24,458 bases of DNA, from IMG/VR virus record IMGVR_UViG_3300044732_001907, positions 1 to 24,458 of that record, one strand, 5' to 3'. Below, piece by piece: positions 1-7,296 of the stretch. The DNA comes from a virus. How positions within the stretch are numbered: position 1 is the first letter of the stretch; every line of letters starts with the position of its first letter. A program made the position numbers and the translations under genes. The notes under the pieces were generated by a model, which was not told the origin of the DNA, made no database searches, and saw only the letters and a list, made by a program, of their open reading frames with translations.

Positions 1-1
1 C

Positions 2-151
2 GAACAAATGAAGACTTTGTTTACACAATTTGAAACAGAGCACAACGGAACTAAAAAAGTAAACAAATCAAGAGCTAGAAAAGCTATCGGTGATTTGAAG
101 AAATTGATTACTGCGTATAGACAAGCATCTACCGCAGAGCAAAAAGCATAA
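2..151 (+). CDS. C-terminal part of a histone H1-like DNA-binding protein
   Basis: The reading frame enters from the left edge and gives 49 residues before a TAA stop. The visible tail is rich in Lys and Arg and contains RARKAIGDLKKL followed by a YRQAS stretch. This resembles the C-terminal half of the small H1/Hc1-like proteins common in Bacteroidota, which have a conserved RARKA...LKKL...YRKAS pattern and are thought to bind DNA without sequence specificity. The N-terminus lies outside the window. A phage copy could compact or coat DNA, or be host-derived. A hairpin directly after the stop suggests the gene ends its own transcription unit. The family call rests on one short pattern, so it is moderate. 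Confidence 0.55.
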   Translation, partial: EQMKTLFTQFETEHNGTKKVNKSRARKAIGDLKKLITAYRQASTAEQKA

Positions 152-156
152 TATGA

Positions 157-178
157 TAGGGGAGGTAACACTCCCCTA
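157..178 (+). terminator. Strong hairpin after the H1-like gene
   Basis: TAGGGGAG (157-164) and CTCCCCTA (171-178) are perfect reverse complements around a 6-nt loop. The 8-bp stem starts 6 nt after the preceding stop codon, where a terminator is expected. No run of T follows, only mixed AT sequence, so it may be a weak intrinsic terminator or an mRNA 3'-end stabiliser. The stretch from here to 310 is AT-rich and holds no gene and no promoter I can call with confidence. Confidence 0.6.
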
Positions 179-310
179 ACTATATGTTATAATAGACATT
201 AATAAGAACAGACAAAAATATTAAAAAATAGTTGTGAATTCTGAAAGGTTTATGAGTATATATTGTATTTATATTCACCCCTCAAAGAACTTACAAAATT
301 AGATTACACT

Positions 311-1324
311 ATGAGCAAATTATTTACGGATAGGATTCCCTACAAACCATTTGAATTCCCAGAATACTACAATGAAGGTTGGTTGAAACAAATGCAAGCA
401 TTTTGGTTACATACTGAAATCCCAATGCAGGGAGATGTGAAGGATTGGAATGAGAATTTAACAAAAGAAGAAAAACATTTAGTTGGAAATATTCTTTTGG
501 GGTTTGCTCAAACGGAATGTGCAGTATCAGATTATTGGACAGGTATGGTTACCAAATGGTTTCCAAAGCATGAGATTAGACAAATGGCGATGGCATTTGG
601 TTCGCAAGAAACAATCCATTCAGTTGCATATTCATATCTTAATGAAACATTGGGATTAGATGATTTCGCAGGTTTCCTACATGATGAAACAATGAAGGAA
701 AGATTTGAGTTATTAACAAACACAACTGCAGATTGGACTCCTAAAGATTTACAAACAAATCATCAGGCTAGAGTTGAAGTTGCTCGTTCACTTGCTATAT
801 TTTCAGCATTTGCAGAAGGTGTGGCATTATACTCATCATTCGCTGTGTTGTATTCTTTTCAAATGAGAAACTTATTAAAAGGAATTGGACAACAAATGAA
901 GTGGAGTGTAAGAGATGAATCACTACATTCAAAGATGGGTTGTCAATTATTCAGACATATGTGTGAGGAGTTTCCTGAATTATTGGAGGAAGCTAAAAAA
1001 GATATTTATGAGGCAGCACTAATTATTAGAGATTTAGAACATAAATTTATTGATAAAATTTTTGAAATGGGTGATTTGGATAATCTTAAAAAAGATAACT
1101 TAAAAGAATTCATTACAAAAAGAGTTAATGAGAAATTAGGAGAATTAGGATACAACCCAATTAAAGGTGGAGATGACTACTTTGAGTTTAACGAAAAGAA
1201 AGCATCTGAATTAGATTGGTTCTACCATCTTACAGGTGGAGTAACCCATACGGATTTCTTCGCTATGAGACCTACTGATTATAGTAAGGCTGGTGAAGGT
1301 GAAAATTGGGATGATATATTTTAA
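311..1324 (+). CDS. nrdB: Ribonucleotide reductase class I, small (radical) subunit
   Basis: This is the beta subunit, which houses the metal cofactor and tyrosyl radical that start nucleotide reduction on NrdA. From the ATG at 311 it is 337 residues. The metal ligands are visible as E69 (QTECAVSDY), E100 and H103 (QETIHSVAY), E169, and E203/H206 (RDESLHSK). Y107 sits where the radical tyrosine of class Ia enzymes lies. The acidic and aromatic tail (ENWDDIF) fits the NrdA-docking peptide. An in-frame TTG at 263 would add 16 residues, but the ATG start gives a normal family N-terminus. nrdA follows after 9 nt and thioredoxin after that, forming a complete dNTP supply operon as in T4-type phages. 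Confidence 0.95.
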   Translation: MSKLFTDRIPYKPFEFPEYYNEGWLKQMQAFWLHTEIPMQGDVKDWNENLTKEEKHLVGNILLGFAQTECAVSDYWTGMVTKWFPKHEIRQMAMAFGSQETIHSVAYSYLNETLGLDDFAGFLHDETMKERFELLTNTTADWTPKDLQTNHQARVEVARSLAIFSAFAEGVALYSSFAVLYSFQMRNLLKGIGQQMKWSVRDESLHSKMGCQLFRHMCEEFPELLEEAKKDIYEAALIIRDLEHKFIDKIFEMGDLDNLKKDNLKEFITKRVNEKLGELGYNPIKGGDDYFEFNEKKASELDWFYHLTGGVTHTDFFAMRPTDYSKAGEGENWDDIF

Positions 1325-1333
1325 AAAAAGTTT

Positions 1334-3112
1334 ATGAAAAATTACGGAGAAGAAAATGGTTGGGAGATTGATGTTGATTTTCCTTCTTGGGGAAACAATG
1401 AGATATATATAAAAACTATATCAAAGACTTATTTACAATCAGGCGAAAAACCTAAAGATGCATATTGGAGAGTTGCTACGGCAGTTGCTAAGAGATTAGA
1501 AAAACCACAATTAGCAACAAAGTTTTTTGATTATATGTGGAAGGGCTGGTTGTGTTTAGCAACGCCTGTATTAGCAAACACTGGTACTGACAGAGGTTTA
1601 CCTATATCTTGTTTTGGTATTGATGTGGGTGATAGTATCTATGAGATTGGTTCTAAGAATTTAGAATTGATGTTGTTAGCAAAGCATGGCGGTGGTGTTG
1701 GTATTGGTATTAATATGATTAGACCGGCTGGTACTAAAATTACTGGAAATGGTACATCAGATGGTGTAGTTCCATTTTGTAAAATCTATGATTCAACTAT
1801 TCTAGCTACAAATCAGGGTTCAGTTCGTAGAGGAGCAGCATCGGTAAACATTAAAATTGAACACAAAGATTTTGAAGATTTCTTAGAGATTAGAGAACCA
1901 AAGGGAGATGTAAATCGTCAATCACTTAACTTACATCAATGTGTTGTAATTAGTGATAGATTTATGAAGAAGTTAGAAGAAGGTGAGCCTGATGCTCGTA
2001 GAAAGTGGGGTAAATTATTACAAAAAAGAAAAGCAACTGGTGAACCATACATTATGTATAAAGGAAATGTAAACAAAGCAAATCCTGAAATGTATAAAAA
2101 GAATGGTTTGAAAGTTCATATGACTAATATATGTTCTGAAATCGTATTACATACTGATGAACAACATTCATTTGTTTGTTGCTTAAGTTCTCTAAACTTA
2201 GCAAAGTACGATGAGTGGAAAGATACGGATTTAGTTTATACAGCTACTATATTCTTAGATGGTGTATTGGAAGAATTTATCCAAAGAGCTAAAAACTTAA
2301 AAGGATTTGAAAATTCAGTACGTTCAGCAGAGAGAGGTAGAGCATTAGGATTGGGTGTATTAGGATGGCACACTTACTTACAACAAAAAGGATTACCATT
2401 TGAAGGATTGCAAGCTCAATTTGAAACTCGTAAGATTTTCTCTCAACTAAAGATTGAATCTGAAAGAGCAAGTAGATGGTTAGCAACTGAATATGGTGAA
2501 CCACTATGGTGTAAAGAAAGTGGTATGAGAAATACACATTTAAGAGCAGTAGCACCTACGGTATCAAACTCTAAGTTGAGTGGTAACGTAAGTAGTGGTA
2601 TTGAACCTTGGGCAGCTAACGTATTTACCGAACAAACATCAAAAGGAACTTTTATCAGAAAGAACCCTGAATTAAAAAAGGTGTTAAAGAAAATTGGATT
2701 TGATACAAAAGAAACTTGGGATAAGATTTTAGCAGATGGTGGTTCTGTAATGGGACTAGATTTTTTAGATGAGTGGTGTTATGTAGATGGAAAGATTGTG
2801 GAGTGTAAAGAAGTAGAGGGTGAAGTAAAACATAAGTGTACATCAGTTAAAGATGTATTCAAAACATTCAAAGAAATTAATCAATTGGATTTGGTAAGAC
2901 AGGCAGGTGTTAGACAACAATATATAGACCAGGCAGTTTCATTGAATTTAGCATTTCCAGCAATAGCTGACCCTAAGTGGATTAATCAAGTACATTTGGA
3001 AGCTTGGAAGCAAGGAGTTAAAACATTATATTATATGAGAACTGAATCAGTATTGAGAGGAGATATAGCTCAACAAGCTATGAATCCTGACTGTGTAAGT
3101 TGTGAAGCATAA
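1334..3112 (+). CDS. nrdA: Ribonucleotide reductase class I, large (catalytic) subunit, compact form
   Basis: The alpha subunit reduces ribonucleotides to deoxyribonucleotides. Visible catalytic parts are C93 in SCFG, N265/C267/E269 in the NxCxE motif, the cysteine pair at 282-283 followed by LSSLNL, the tyrosine pair Y566-Y567 of the radical path, and a C-terminal C587-x2-C590 that relays electrons from thioredoxin. At 592 residues it is much shorter than the roughly 750-residue cellular NrdA. The N-terminus goes almost directly into the core, so there is no ATP-cone for dATP feedback inhibition. Loss of that cone is known in several phage and bacterial reductases and would let dNTP pools rise. 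The thioredoxin gene 21 nt downstream is the likely electron donor. Confidence 0.95.
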   Translation: MKNYGEENGWEIDVDFPSWGNNEIYIKTISKTYLQSGEKPKDAYWRVATAVAKRLEKPQLATKFFDYMWKGWLCLATPVLANTGTDRGLPISCFGIDVGDSIYEIGSKNLELMLLAKHGGGVGIGINMIRPAGTKITGNGTSDGVVPFCKIYDSTILATNQGSVRRGAASVNIKIEHKDFEDFLEIREPKGDVNRQSLNLHQCVVISDRFMKKLEEGEPDARRKWGKLLQKRKATGEPYIMYKGNVNKANPEMYKKNGLKVHMTNICSEIVLHTDEQHSFVCCLSSLNLAKYDEWKDTDLVYTATIFLDGVLEEFIQRAKNLKGFENSVRSAERGRALGLGVLGWHTYLQQKGLPFEGLQAQFETRKIFSQLKIESERASRWLATEYGEPLWCKESGMRNTHLRAVAPTVSNSKLSGNVSSGIEPWAANVFTEQTSKGTFIRKNPELKKVLKKIGFDTKETWDKILADGGSVMGLDFLDEWCYVDGKIVECKEVEGEVKHKCTSVKDVFKTFKEINQLDLVRQAGVRQQYIDQAVSLNLAFPAIADPKWINQVHLEAWKQGVKTLYYMRTESVLRGDIAQQAMNPDCVSCEA

Positions 3113-3133
3113 ACAATTAAAAAAGAAAAGAAG

Positions 3134-3397
3134 ATGTTAGAAGTAAAGAAATTTTCAGCAGCGTGGTGTGGACCATGCAGAGCATTAGCTCCTATTATGA
3201 ATGAAGTTAAGGGACAATTTACAAATGTTAAGTTTACTGATTATGATGTAGATACGGCATATGAGGCAGCAACTGAATACGGAGTACGTTCAGTACCAAC
3301 TGTAGTGATAGTAAAAGATGGAGTAGAAATAAATAGATTTACTGGAATGTCTTCTAAGATGGCGTATGTAAACGCTATCAACGAAGGATTGAAGTAG
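3134..3397 (+). CDS. Small thioredoxin/glutaredoxin-like reductant
   Basis: This 87-residue protein has the WCGPC active site (C12, C15) and the conserved cis-proline in SVPT (P55), so it is a minimal thioredoxin fold missing the N-terminal extension of E. coli thioredoxin (109 residues). Its place directly after nrdA, whose C-terminus carries a redox CxxC, points to a job as the reductant of the phage ribonucleotide reductase. It probably shares the nrdB-nrdA transcript, since the gap is 21 nt and contains no promoter-like sequence. The role in reduction is family knowledge; pairing with NrdA is inferred from position. Confidence 0.9.
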   Translation: MLEVKKFSAAWCGPCRALAPIMNEVKGQFTNVKFTDYDVDTAYEAATEYGVRSVPTVVIVKDGVEINRFTGMSSKMAYVNAINEGLK

Positions 3398-3420
3398 AAC
3401 AAAAAATAAAGGTTACATTT

Positions 3421-3624
3421 ATGGCAATTTTAAGAGGGCAGCAACACCCGTCAGCAAAACTGACAGAGGAACAAGTTTTAATCATCAGAGACCTATGGAG
3501 AATGGGTCATCGTAATATTAAAGTTATTGCCCAAAACAATAAGGTATCACCATCAAATGTATTGAAGATAATTCAACGTAAAACTTGGACTCATTTAAAT
3601 CATTTTTGGAGTGGTAGCTTATGA
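3421..3624 (+). CDS. Small helix-turn-helix protein of the homing-endonuclease DNA-binding type
   Basis: The 67-residue product has the pattern AKLTEEQVLIIRDLW, then IKVIAQNNKVSPSNVLKII, then KTWTHL. This is the helix-turn-helix module found at one end of many phage HNH homing endonucleases (AKLTEEDV..IR...iA..f.VS...I..I....W.h), here free-standing without any nuclease domain. It could be a regulator or a leftover of a homing endonuclease. Its stop codon overlaps the start of the first Mom-like gene (ATGA at 3621-3624), so the two are probably translationally coupled, which is reminiscent of phage Mu, where mom overlaps a small upstream gene (com). The product is not recognisably Com: it has no zinc-binding cysteines. 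Confidence 0.65.
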   Translation: MAILRGQQHPSAKLTEEQVLIIRDLWRMGHRNIKVIAQNNKVSPSNVLKIIQRKTWTHLNHFWSGSL

Positions 3625-4394
3625 AAGTAGAAGGTAAACAATATTGTGATATCTCTAAGTTTTCTATTAGAGAGATTAATAAGAACATAGCAAAGGATAT
3701 CATTGTCAATAACCATTATAGTGGGATATGGACGAAGGTATCCTATGCTATTGGATTATTTTATATATCCGATGATGAGCATAATTTTTTTAGTGGTGTA
3801 AACGAACAATTAGTTGGAGTTGCCTGTTATGGTGACCCGGTTGGTAGAAATGCCGGCGCATCAATCTCCGAATTACTTCCTAGAGATGGTGTGTTAGAAT
3901 TGACAAGACTATTCGTATTCGATGGATATGGTAGTAACATTGAGAGTTGGTTCGTTGGACAAACTTTCGAATGGTTGAGAACTAATGTACCTCGTATTAA
4001 AGCACTAATATCATATTCAGACCCAAACGCTGGGCATTTAGGAACGGTATATCAAGCTACCAATTGGATATATCAGGGTAACAAAATCAGATGGTCAGAT
4101 AGTTGGAGTTTCAAATGGAGTGAAGATGATGAATGGCATCATTCTCGGACATCTTATGTGAAGTACGGAACGAATGACCCGAAGATAATTCAGACAATGG
4201 TTACAAGCCCATTCTGGATTAAAAGAGAACCCCGTAAGCATCGATATGTGTATATTCTAACCAAAGATAAAAAGGAGCGTAAAGCCCTCTTAAAATCGCT
4301 TAAACATGAGGTATTCCCCTATCCAAAGGTGGAGTTGGATATTATCGATGAAGTCCATAAAATGGACCCGATAGATTTGGTAGTTTCAGATTAA
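3621..4394 (+). CDS. Mom-like DNA modification protein, copy 1
   Basis: The 257-residue protein matches the Mom family, GNAT-fold enzymes named for phage Mu Mom, which converts adenine in phage DNA to a carbamoylmethyl/acetamido derivative that blocks restriction. Visible conserved parts are HYSG at 32-35, ELTRL at 93-97, the GYGSNIES segment near 102-109, SYSD at 131-134, and GHLGTVYQATNW at 138-149, followed by HHSRTS and a basic KHRYVYIL segment. The start is fixed by the identical MKVEGK opening of copy 2. It overlaps the helix-turn-helix gene by 4 nt. A hand-counted 60-base sample (3841-3900) is 26/60 G+C against 21/60 in the matching part of copy 2, so it looks less AT-rich. The family is clear; the base or product modified is unknown. 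Confidence 0.85.
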   Translation: MKVEGKQYCDISKFSIREINKNIAKDIIVNNHYSGIWTKVSYAIGLFYISDDEHNFFSGVNEQLVGVACYGDPVGRNAGASISELLPRDGVLELTRLFVFDGYGSNIESWFVGQTFEWLRTNVPRIKALISYSDPNAGHLGTVYQATNWIYQGNKIRWSDSWSFKWSEDDEWHHSRTSYVKYGTNDPKIIQTMVTSPFWIKREPRKHRYVYILTKDKKERKALLKSLKHEVFPYPKVELDIIDEVHKMDPIDLVVSD

Positions 4395-4407
4395 TTTCGT
4401 ATATTTG
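4376..4407 (+). promoter_or_regulatory. Conserved phage promoter P1, before the 84-residue gene and mom-like copy 2
   Basis: TTTG (4376-4379), a 20-nt spacer and TATATTTG (4400-4407) match the Bacteroidota -33 and -7 elements. The spacer carries the shared TCAGA and TTTCG blocks. The promoter overlaps the end of mom-like copy 1. If the -7 box spans about -12 to -5, transcription starts near 4412, 3 nt before the ATG at 4415. Confidence 0.75.
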
Positions 4408-4414
4408 TAATGTT

Positions 4415-4669
4415 ATGGCAAAAGTAGAACCAAGCGCTAAGGATAAACCACGTAAATTTGAACACATCTATAAAGATGATGATGGGTGTGAATCAATTTG
4501 GAAATACGATTTGGATAAATTCCCAAATGGACCTATATCAGTAGAAAATAAATATCCTGCTGGGTATGTGAAAGAATTGAAACAAAGACAAAAATTAGCA
4601 AAGGCTGAGAGAAGTTTATCTATTTTAGAAAAAGCAAAACAAGCAAAAAAGAATGAAGGTAGAAGGTAA
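4415..4669 (+). CDS. Small charged protein of unknown function between the Mom-like genes
   Basis: I do not recognise this 84-residue protein. The N-terminal two thirds contain an acidic and aromatic stretch (HIYKDDDGCESIWKYDLD) and a PAGYVKELKQRQ segment; the C-terminal third is a lysine-rich helix likely to be coiled or nucleic-acid binding (EKAKQAKKNEGRR). There is no signal peptide or membrane segment. It is the first gene after promoter P1 and its end overlaps the start of Mom-like copy 2 by 17 nt in another frame, which suggests translational coupling. By position it could be an accessory or control protein for the modification enzyme, but nothing in the sequence shows that. Confidence 0.65.
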   Translation: MAKVEPSAKDKPRKFEHIYKDDDGCESIWKYDLDKFPNGPISVENKYPAGYVKELKQRQKLAKAERSLSILEKAKQAKKNEGRR

Positions 4670-5453
4670 AAATTATTGTGATACATCCAAAGTATATGTA
4701 GCACCAATAGCAAAGAGTATCGCTAAAGATATTATTGTTAAGAAACACTATACTCACGCTTGGACAGCTTGTAGATATGCAATTGGAATATATTACAAAT
4801 CAGAAGATGCTAATACCTTTGATGGTGATAAACTTATAGGTTGTTTAATCTATGGTTTTCCTGTTGGAGCAAAAGCATCGACTTCTATTTGTGAAGGATT
4901 AACCAAAGATAACATTTTAGAATTAACTCGTTTGTATTGTGATGATGGTTATGGTTCTAATATTGAATCATTTGCATTAGGACAATCTTTCAAATGGTTA
5001 AAAGAGCACGATAAAAATATTAAAGTATTACTTTCATACGCCGATAACGGACAAGCTCACTTAGGAGGAATATATCAGGCTACCAATTGGATTTATCAGG
5101 GGTTATCTACGGATATTGCATTGATGCCAAATTGGGGTATATCATTACACAAAGACCCGTATCAATGGATTCATAGTAGAACTGTATTCTCAATGTGGGG
5201 TAGTGGTAATTTAGCACACTTACAAATGGAAATCGGTAAGCAAGGATATAAAGAGTTTTGGAGAAGGGAAGAACCACCAAAGCATAGATATGTTCAAATA
5301 CTTGCGCAAGATAAAAAAGAAAAGAAAGATTTGATGAAACGATTGAAGCATGAGATTAGACCTTATCCAAAAGATACGGCTAGTTACAATACGGAAGTAG
5401 TTCATCACTTAACAACATATGAAGTACCTGAAGGAACTGAAAACTTTTGGTAA
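4653..5453 (+). CDS. Mom-like DNA modification protein, copy 2
   Basis: The 266-residue protein is a diverged paralogue of the product at 3621-4394. Both open with MKVEGK and share IAKDIIV..HY, LELTRL, DGYGSNIES, LSYAD or ISYSD, YQATNWIYQG, HSRT and KHRY..IL..DKKE. Family residues are visible as H32, R93 in ELTRL (90-94), D131 in SYAD (128-131), and the H136-LGGIYQATNW segment. The loops differ, for example around residues 52-60 and after residue 150 where copy 2 has an insertion, so the two may differ in sequence target or partner. The start at 4653 lies inside the upstream gene but is supported by the matching N-terminus. P2 begins in its last codons. Confidence 0.85.
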   Translation: MKVEGKNYCDTSKVYVAPIAKSIAKDIIVKKHYTHAWTACRYAIGIYYKSEDANTFDGDKLIGCLIYGFPVGAKASTSICEGLTKDNILELTRLYCDDGYGSNIESFALGQSFKWLKEHDKNIKVLLSYADNGQAHLGGIYQATNWIYQGLSTDIALMPNWGISLHKDPYQWIHSRTVFSMWGSGNLAHLQMEIGKQGYKEFWRREEPPKHRYVQILAQDKKEKKDLMKRLKHEIRPYPKDTASYNTEVVHHLTTYEVPEGTENFW

Positions 5454-5477
5454 TATCAGGAATATTTCGTATATTTG
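5446..5477 (+). promoter_or_regulatory. Conserved phage promoter P2, before the polymerase operon
   Basis: TTTG (5446-5449), a 20-nt spacer and TATATTTG (5470-5477). The spacer has TCAGG and ATTTCG at the same places as in P1, P3 and P4. The -33 box lies in the last codons of mom-like copy 2. The predicted start near 5482 gives a leader of about 60 nt. Confidence 0.8.
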
Positions 5478-5493
5478 TATAAATAAAAGGTTT

Positions 5494-5521
5494 TGTGAGG
5501 TCCCTATTAAATACTCTCACA
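5494..5521 (+). promoter_or_regulatory. Inverted repeat in the leader of the polymerase operon
   Basis: TGTGAG (5494-5499) and CTCACA (5516-5521) are reverse complements with a 16-nt loop, one G-T pair could extend the stem. It lies within the predicted 5' leader between P2 and the ATG at 5545, so it could be an operator or an mRNA hairpin. A 6-bp stem with a long loop is weak evidence. Confidence 0.3.
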
Positions 5522-5544
5522 CCCAAACTTAAAAACTAAATTTT

Positions 5545-7296
5545 ATGACAAATTCAGAAAAAAAAGAAAGACTTACACGTCTTATTCAAATGACAGCCCC
5601 ATCTTGGCTAACAAAAGAAAAGTATGAAAATTTTCTTAGAGAAAGAGAAACTTTAAAGAAAGCGTTTTCAATTGAAACTCATTTAGGCCCAATTCTTGCG
5701 GCAAACCAACTCAATTGGAGAGATGCTAAGTTAAATCCTGCTTGGCAATCTTGGGAAGTTGCATTATCTCCTAAATTTTTAGTAGATAAATATCTAGCAG
5801 ATGAAGTAATATCAGACCCATCATCCGGACAAGACCCAAAGACATTTTCAAAAGAAAATGAAAAAACAGCTAGTGTTCATGCTGGCAGACATTGGGGGTA
5901 TAAAAAGATTTTTACACAGCCCGGTGTAAATTTTATAGAAACGCCATCCGAATGGTTACAATCTGGAACTTTTAATTTAATTATAATAGATGGTAGACTT
6001 GTAGTAGTTCCCATTAATGTTGAGCATAGAAATTGGGGATTGATTGGATTTCCATTGAACTTAGTTCCTTTGGATTCTAATAAAAAACTTTGGTACTACA
6101 ATCCAAAATTGCCAGAATTATATGATGATGAACTTGGAAAAATGGTAAATGGTATTAGAGTTGATGGACTTTATTTATCGGATATAGTTAGTAAGTGTAG
6201 AGAGCTTGGAGCTGATATAACAGCCGATGATATAAAAAATAGATTTTATCAAAATAAATTTACATTTCAATTTTTACCTTTCTTTTCTCAAAAAGAAACT
6301 GAAATATTTTTTAAAGAAATTAATAGTTCAAGTGCAAAAACAGAACCACAATTATTTCATGCAGAACCACACCCAGTACAATATTGGATAAAGAAATTTT
6401 CATCCCCAAAGGTAGTTGAATTTAAACCATCGAATCAACAATACCATCCTTTATTTGAAAATATGAGTATGACCTCTAAAGTAAAGTTAGAGGCTATGAT
6501 GATTTCACATGAAATATTACAATGGAATCTAAATGATAGAAAATTCGTACCACACTCAGATAAAGCATTGATTAATTTATTTAGTACAAATAGTAATAAA
6601 GTTGATGAAGATATTAAACAACAAACCATAGATGATATGGATTGGTTATATAGTATATTATCAAAATCAGACCCTATGTTACAACCAACTAGACCTTTGG
6701 TTCAACACTTTTTAAAAATAAAAGATTATTTGGAAGATGATGGTAAAATTATAGCAGACCCATATACATTCATAAATGAATGGAATGATTGGTTTGCGGC
6801 AGCTTCATCAGAAAATGGAAACTTAACAAAATTTGCATTAGCTTGGCGTAAATCTACTGCAGAGGCTTATAAAGAAGCTTGGAAAATTATTAAAGATGGA
6901 TTTCTTAAAAAACTAAATATAGGCATTGTTGATAAATCACCATCTGTTCCAAGAATTTTTGATAGAGATGTAATTCAAGATTCTTTGAAATTAAATAAAG
7001 GACTTGATGTTGATGCTAGTTTTCTTGAAAGTAGAGCAGTGGGTGGGCATATAATTTCTGATTTTGAATTAATTAGAATGACTAAAGAGGAAAGAGATAT
7101 TGCTTTTCAGAATGAAAAATTAGGAGATGTTTTTGATTTTAATAAAAATTGTAGAGCAATGAGTTCTTATCACAACCAAAGAATGGGTGTTTTGAGATTG
7201 AGTGAGTATCTTTCACTTATGCACGATGAAAATTCAGTAAGAACAGCTAGGATTCGAAAATATAAAGAATTGAAAGATAAACAAATATTAGTATAA
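5545..7296 (+). CDS. Large protein of unknown function, possibly ParB/DUF262-like with an HNH-like C-terminus
   Basis: I do not firmly recognise this 583-residue protein. Near residues 145-172 a hydrophobic strand IIIDG is followed by INVEHRNWGLIGFPLN, recalling the DGQHR/DUF262 signature (DGqHRl..l..F), with E160-H161-R162 in place of QHR. Residues 250-275 (ETEIFFKEINSSSAKT, then QLFHAE) fit the 'iN..s...T..e' element of the same group. The C-terminus has GGHII (500-504) and SSYHNQRMG (540-548), which could be a degenerate HNH site, though no CxxC zinc pair is present. DUF262 proteins include restriction enzymes against modified DNA, so a defence or counter-defence role beside the Mom-like genes is conceivable but inferred. 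First gene after P2; its TAA overlaps the next ATG by one base. Confidence 0.4.
   Translation: MTNSEKKERLTRLIQMTAPSWLTKEKYENFLRERETLKKAFSIETHLGPILAANQLNWRDAKLNPAWQSWEVALSPKFLVDKYLADEVISDPSSGQDPKTFSKENEKTASVHAGRHWGYKKIFTQPGVNFIETPSEWLQSGTFNLIIIDGRLVVVPINVEHRNWGLIGFPLNLVPLDSNKKLWYYNPKLPELYDDELGKMVNGIRVDGLYLSDIVSKCRELGADITADDIKNRFYQNKFTFQFLPFFSQKETEIFFKEINSSSAKTEPQLFHAEPHPVQYWIKKFSSPKVVEFKPSNQQYHPLFENMSMTSKVKLEAMMISHEILQWNLNDRKFVPHSDKALINLFSTNSNKVDEDIKQQTIDDMDWLYSILSKSDPMLQPTRPLVQHFLKIKDYLEDDGKIIADPYTFINEWNDWFAAASSENGNLTKFALAWRKSTAEAYKEAWKIIKDGFLKKLNIGIVDKSPSVPRIFDRDVIQDSLKLNKGLDVDASFLESRAVGGHIISDFELIRMTKEERDIAFQNEKLGDVFDFNKNCRAMSSYHNQRMGVLRLSEYLSLMHDENSVRTARIRKYKELKDKQILV

Noticed and set aside
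188-193. TATAAT resembling a sigma-70 -10 box before nrdB
   Set aside because: No TTGACA-like box 17 nt upstream, where the hairpin loop and stem lie, and the host appears to use TAnnTTTG.
234-278. GTGAAT and ATTCAC arms flanking the AT-rich leader before nrdB
   Set aside because: Only 6 bp, 33 nt apart in very AT-rich DNA; likely chance.
263-310. N-terminal extension of NrdB from a TTG codon
   Set aside because: Adds 16 residues encoded by AT-rich leader DNA; the ATG at 311 gives the normal family start.
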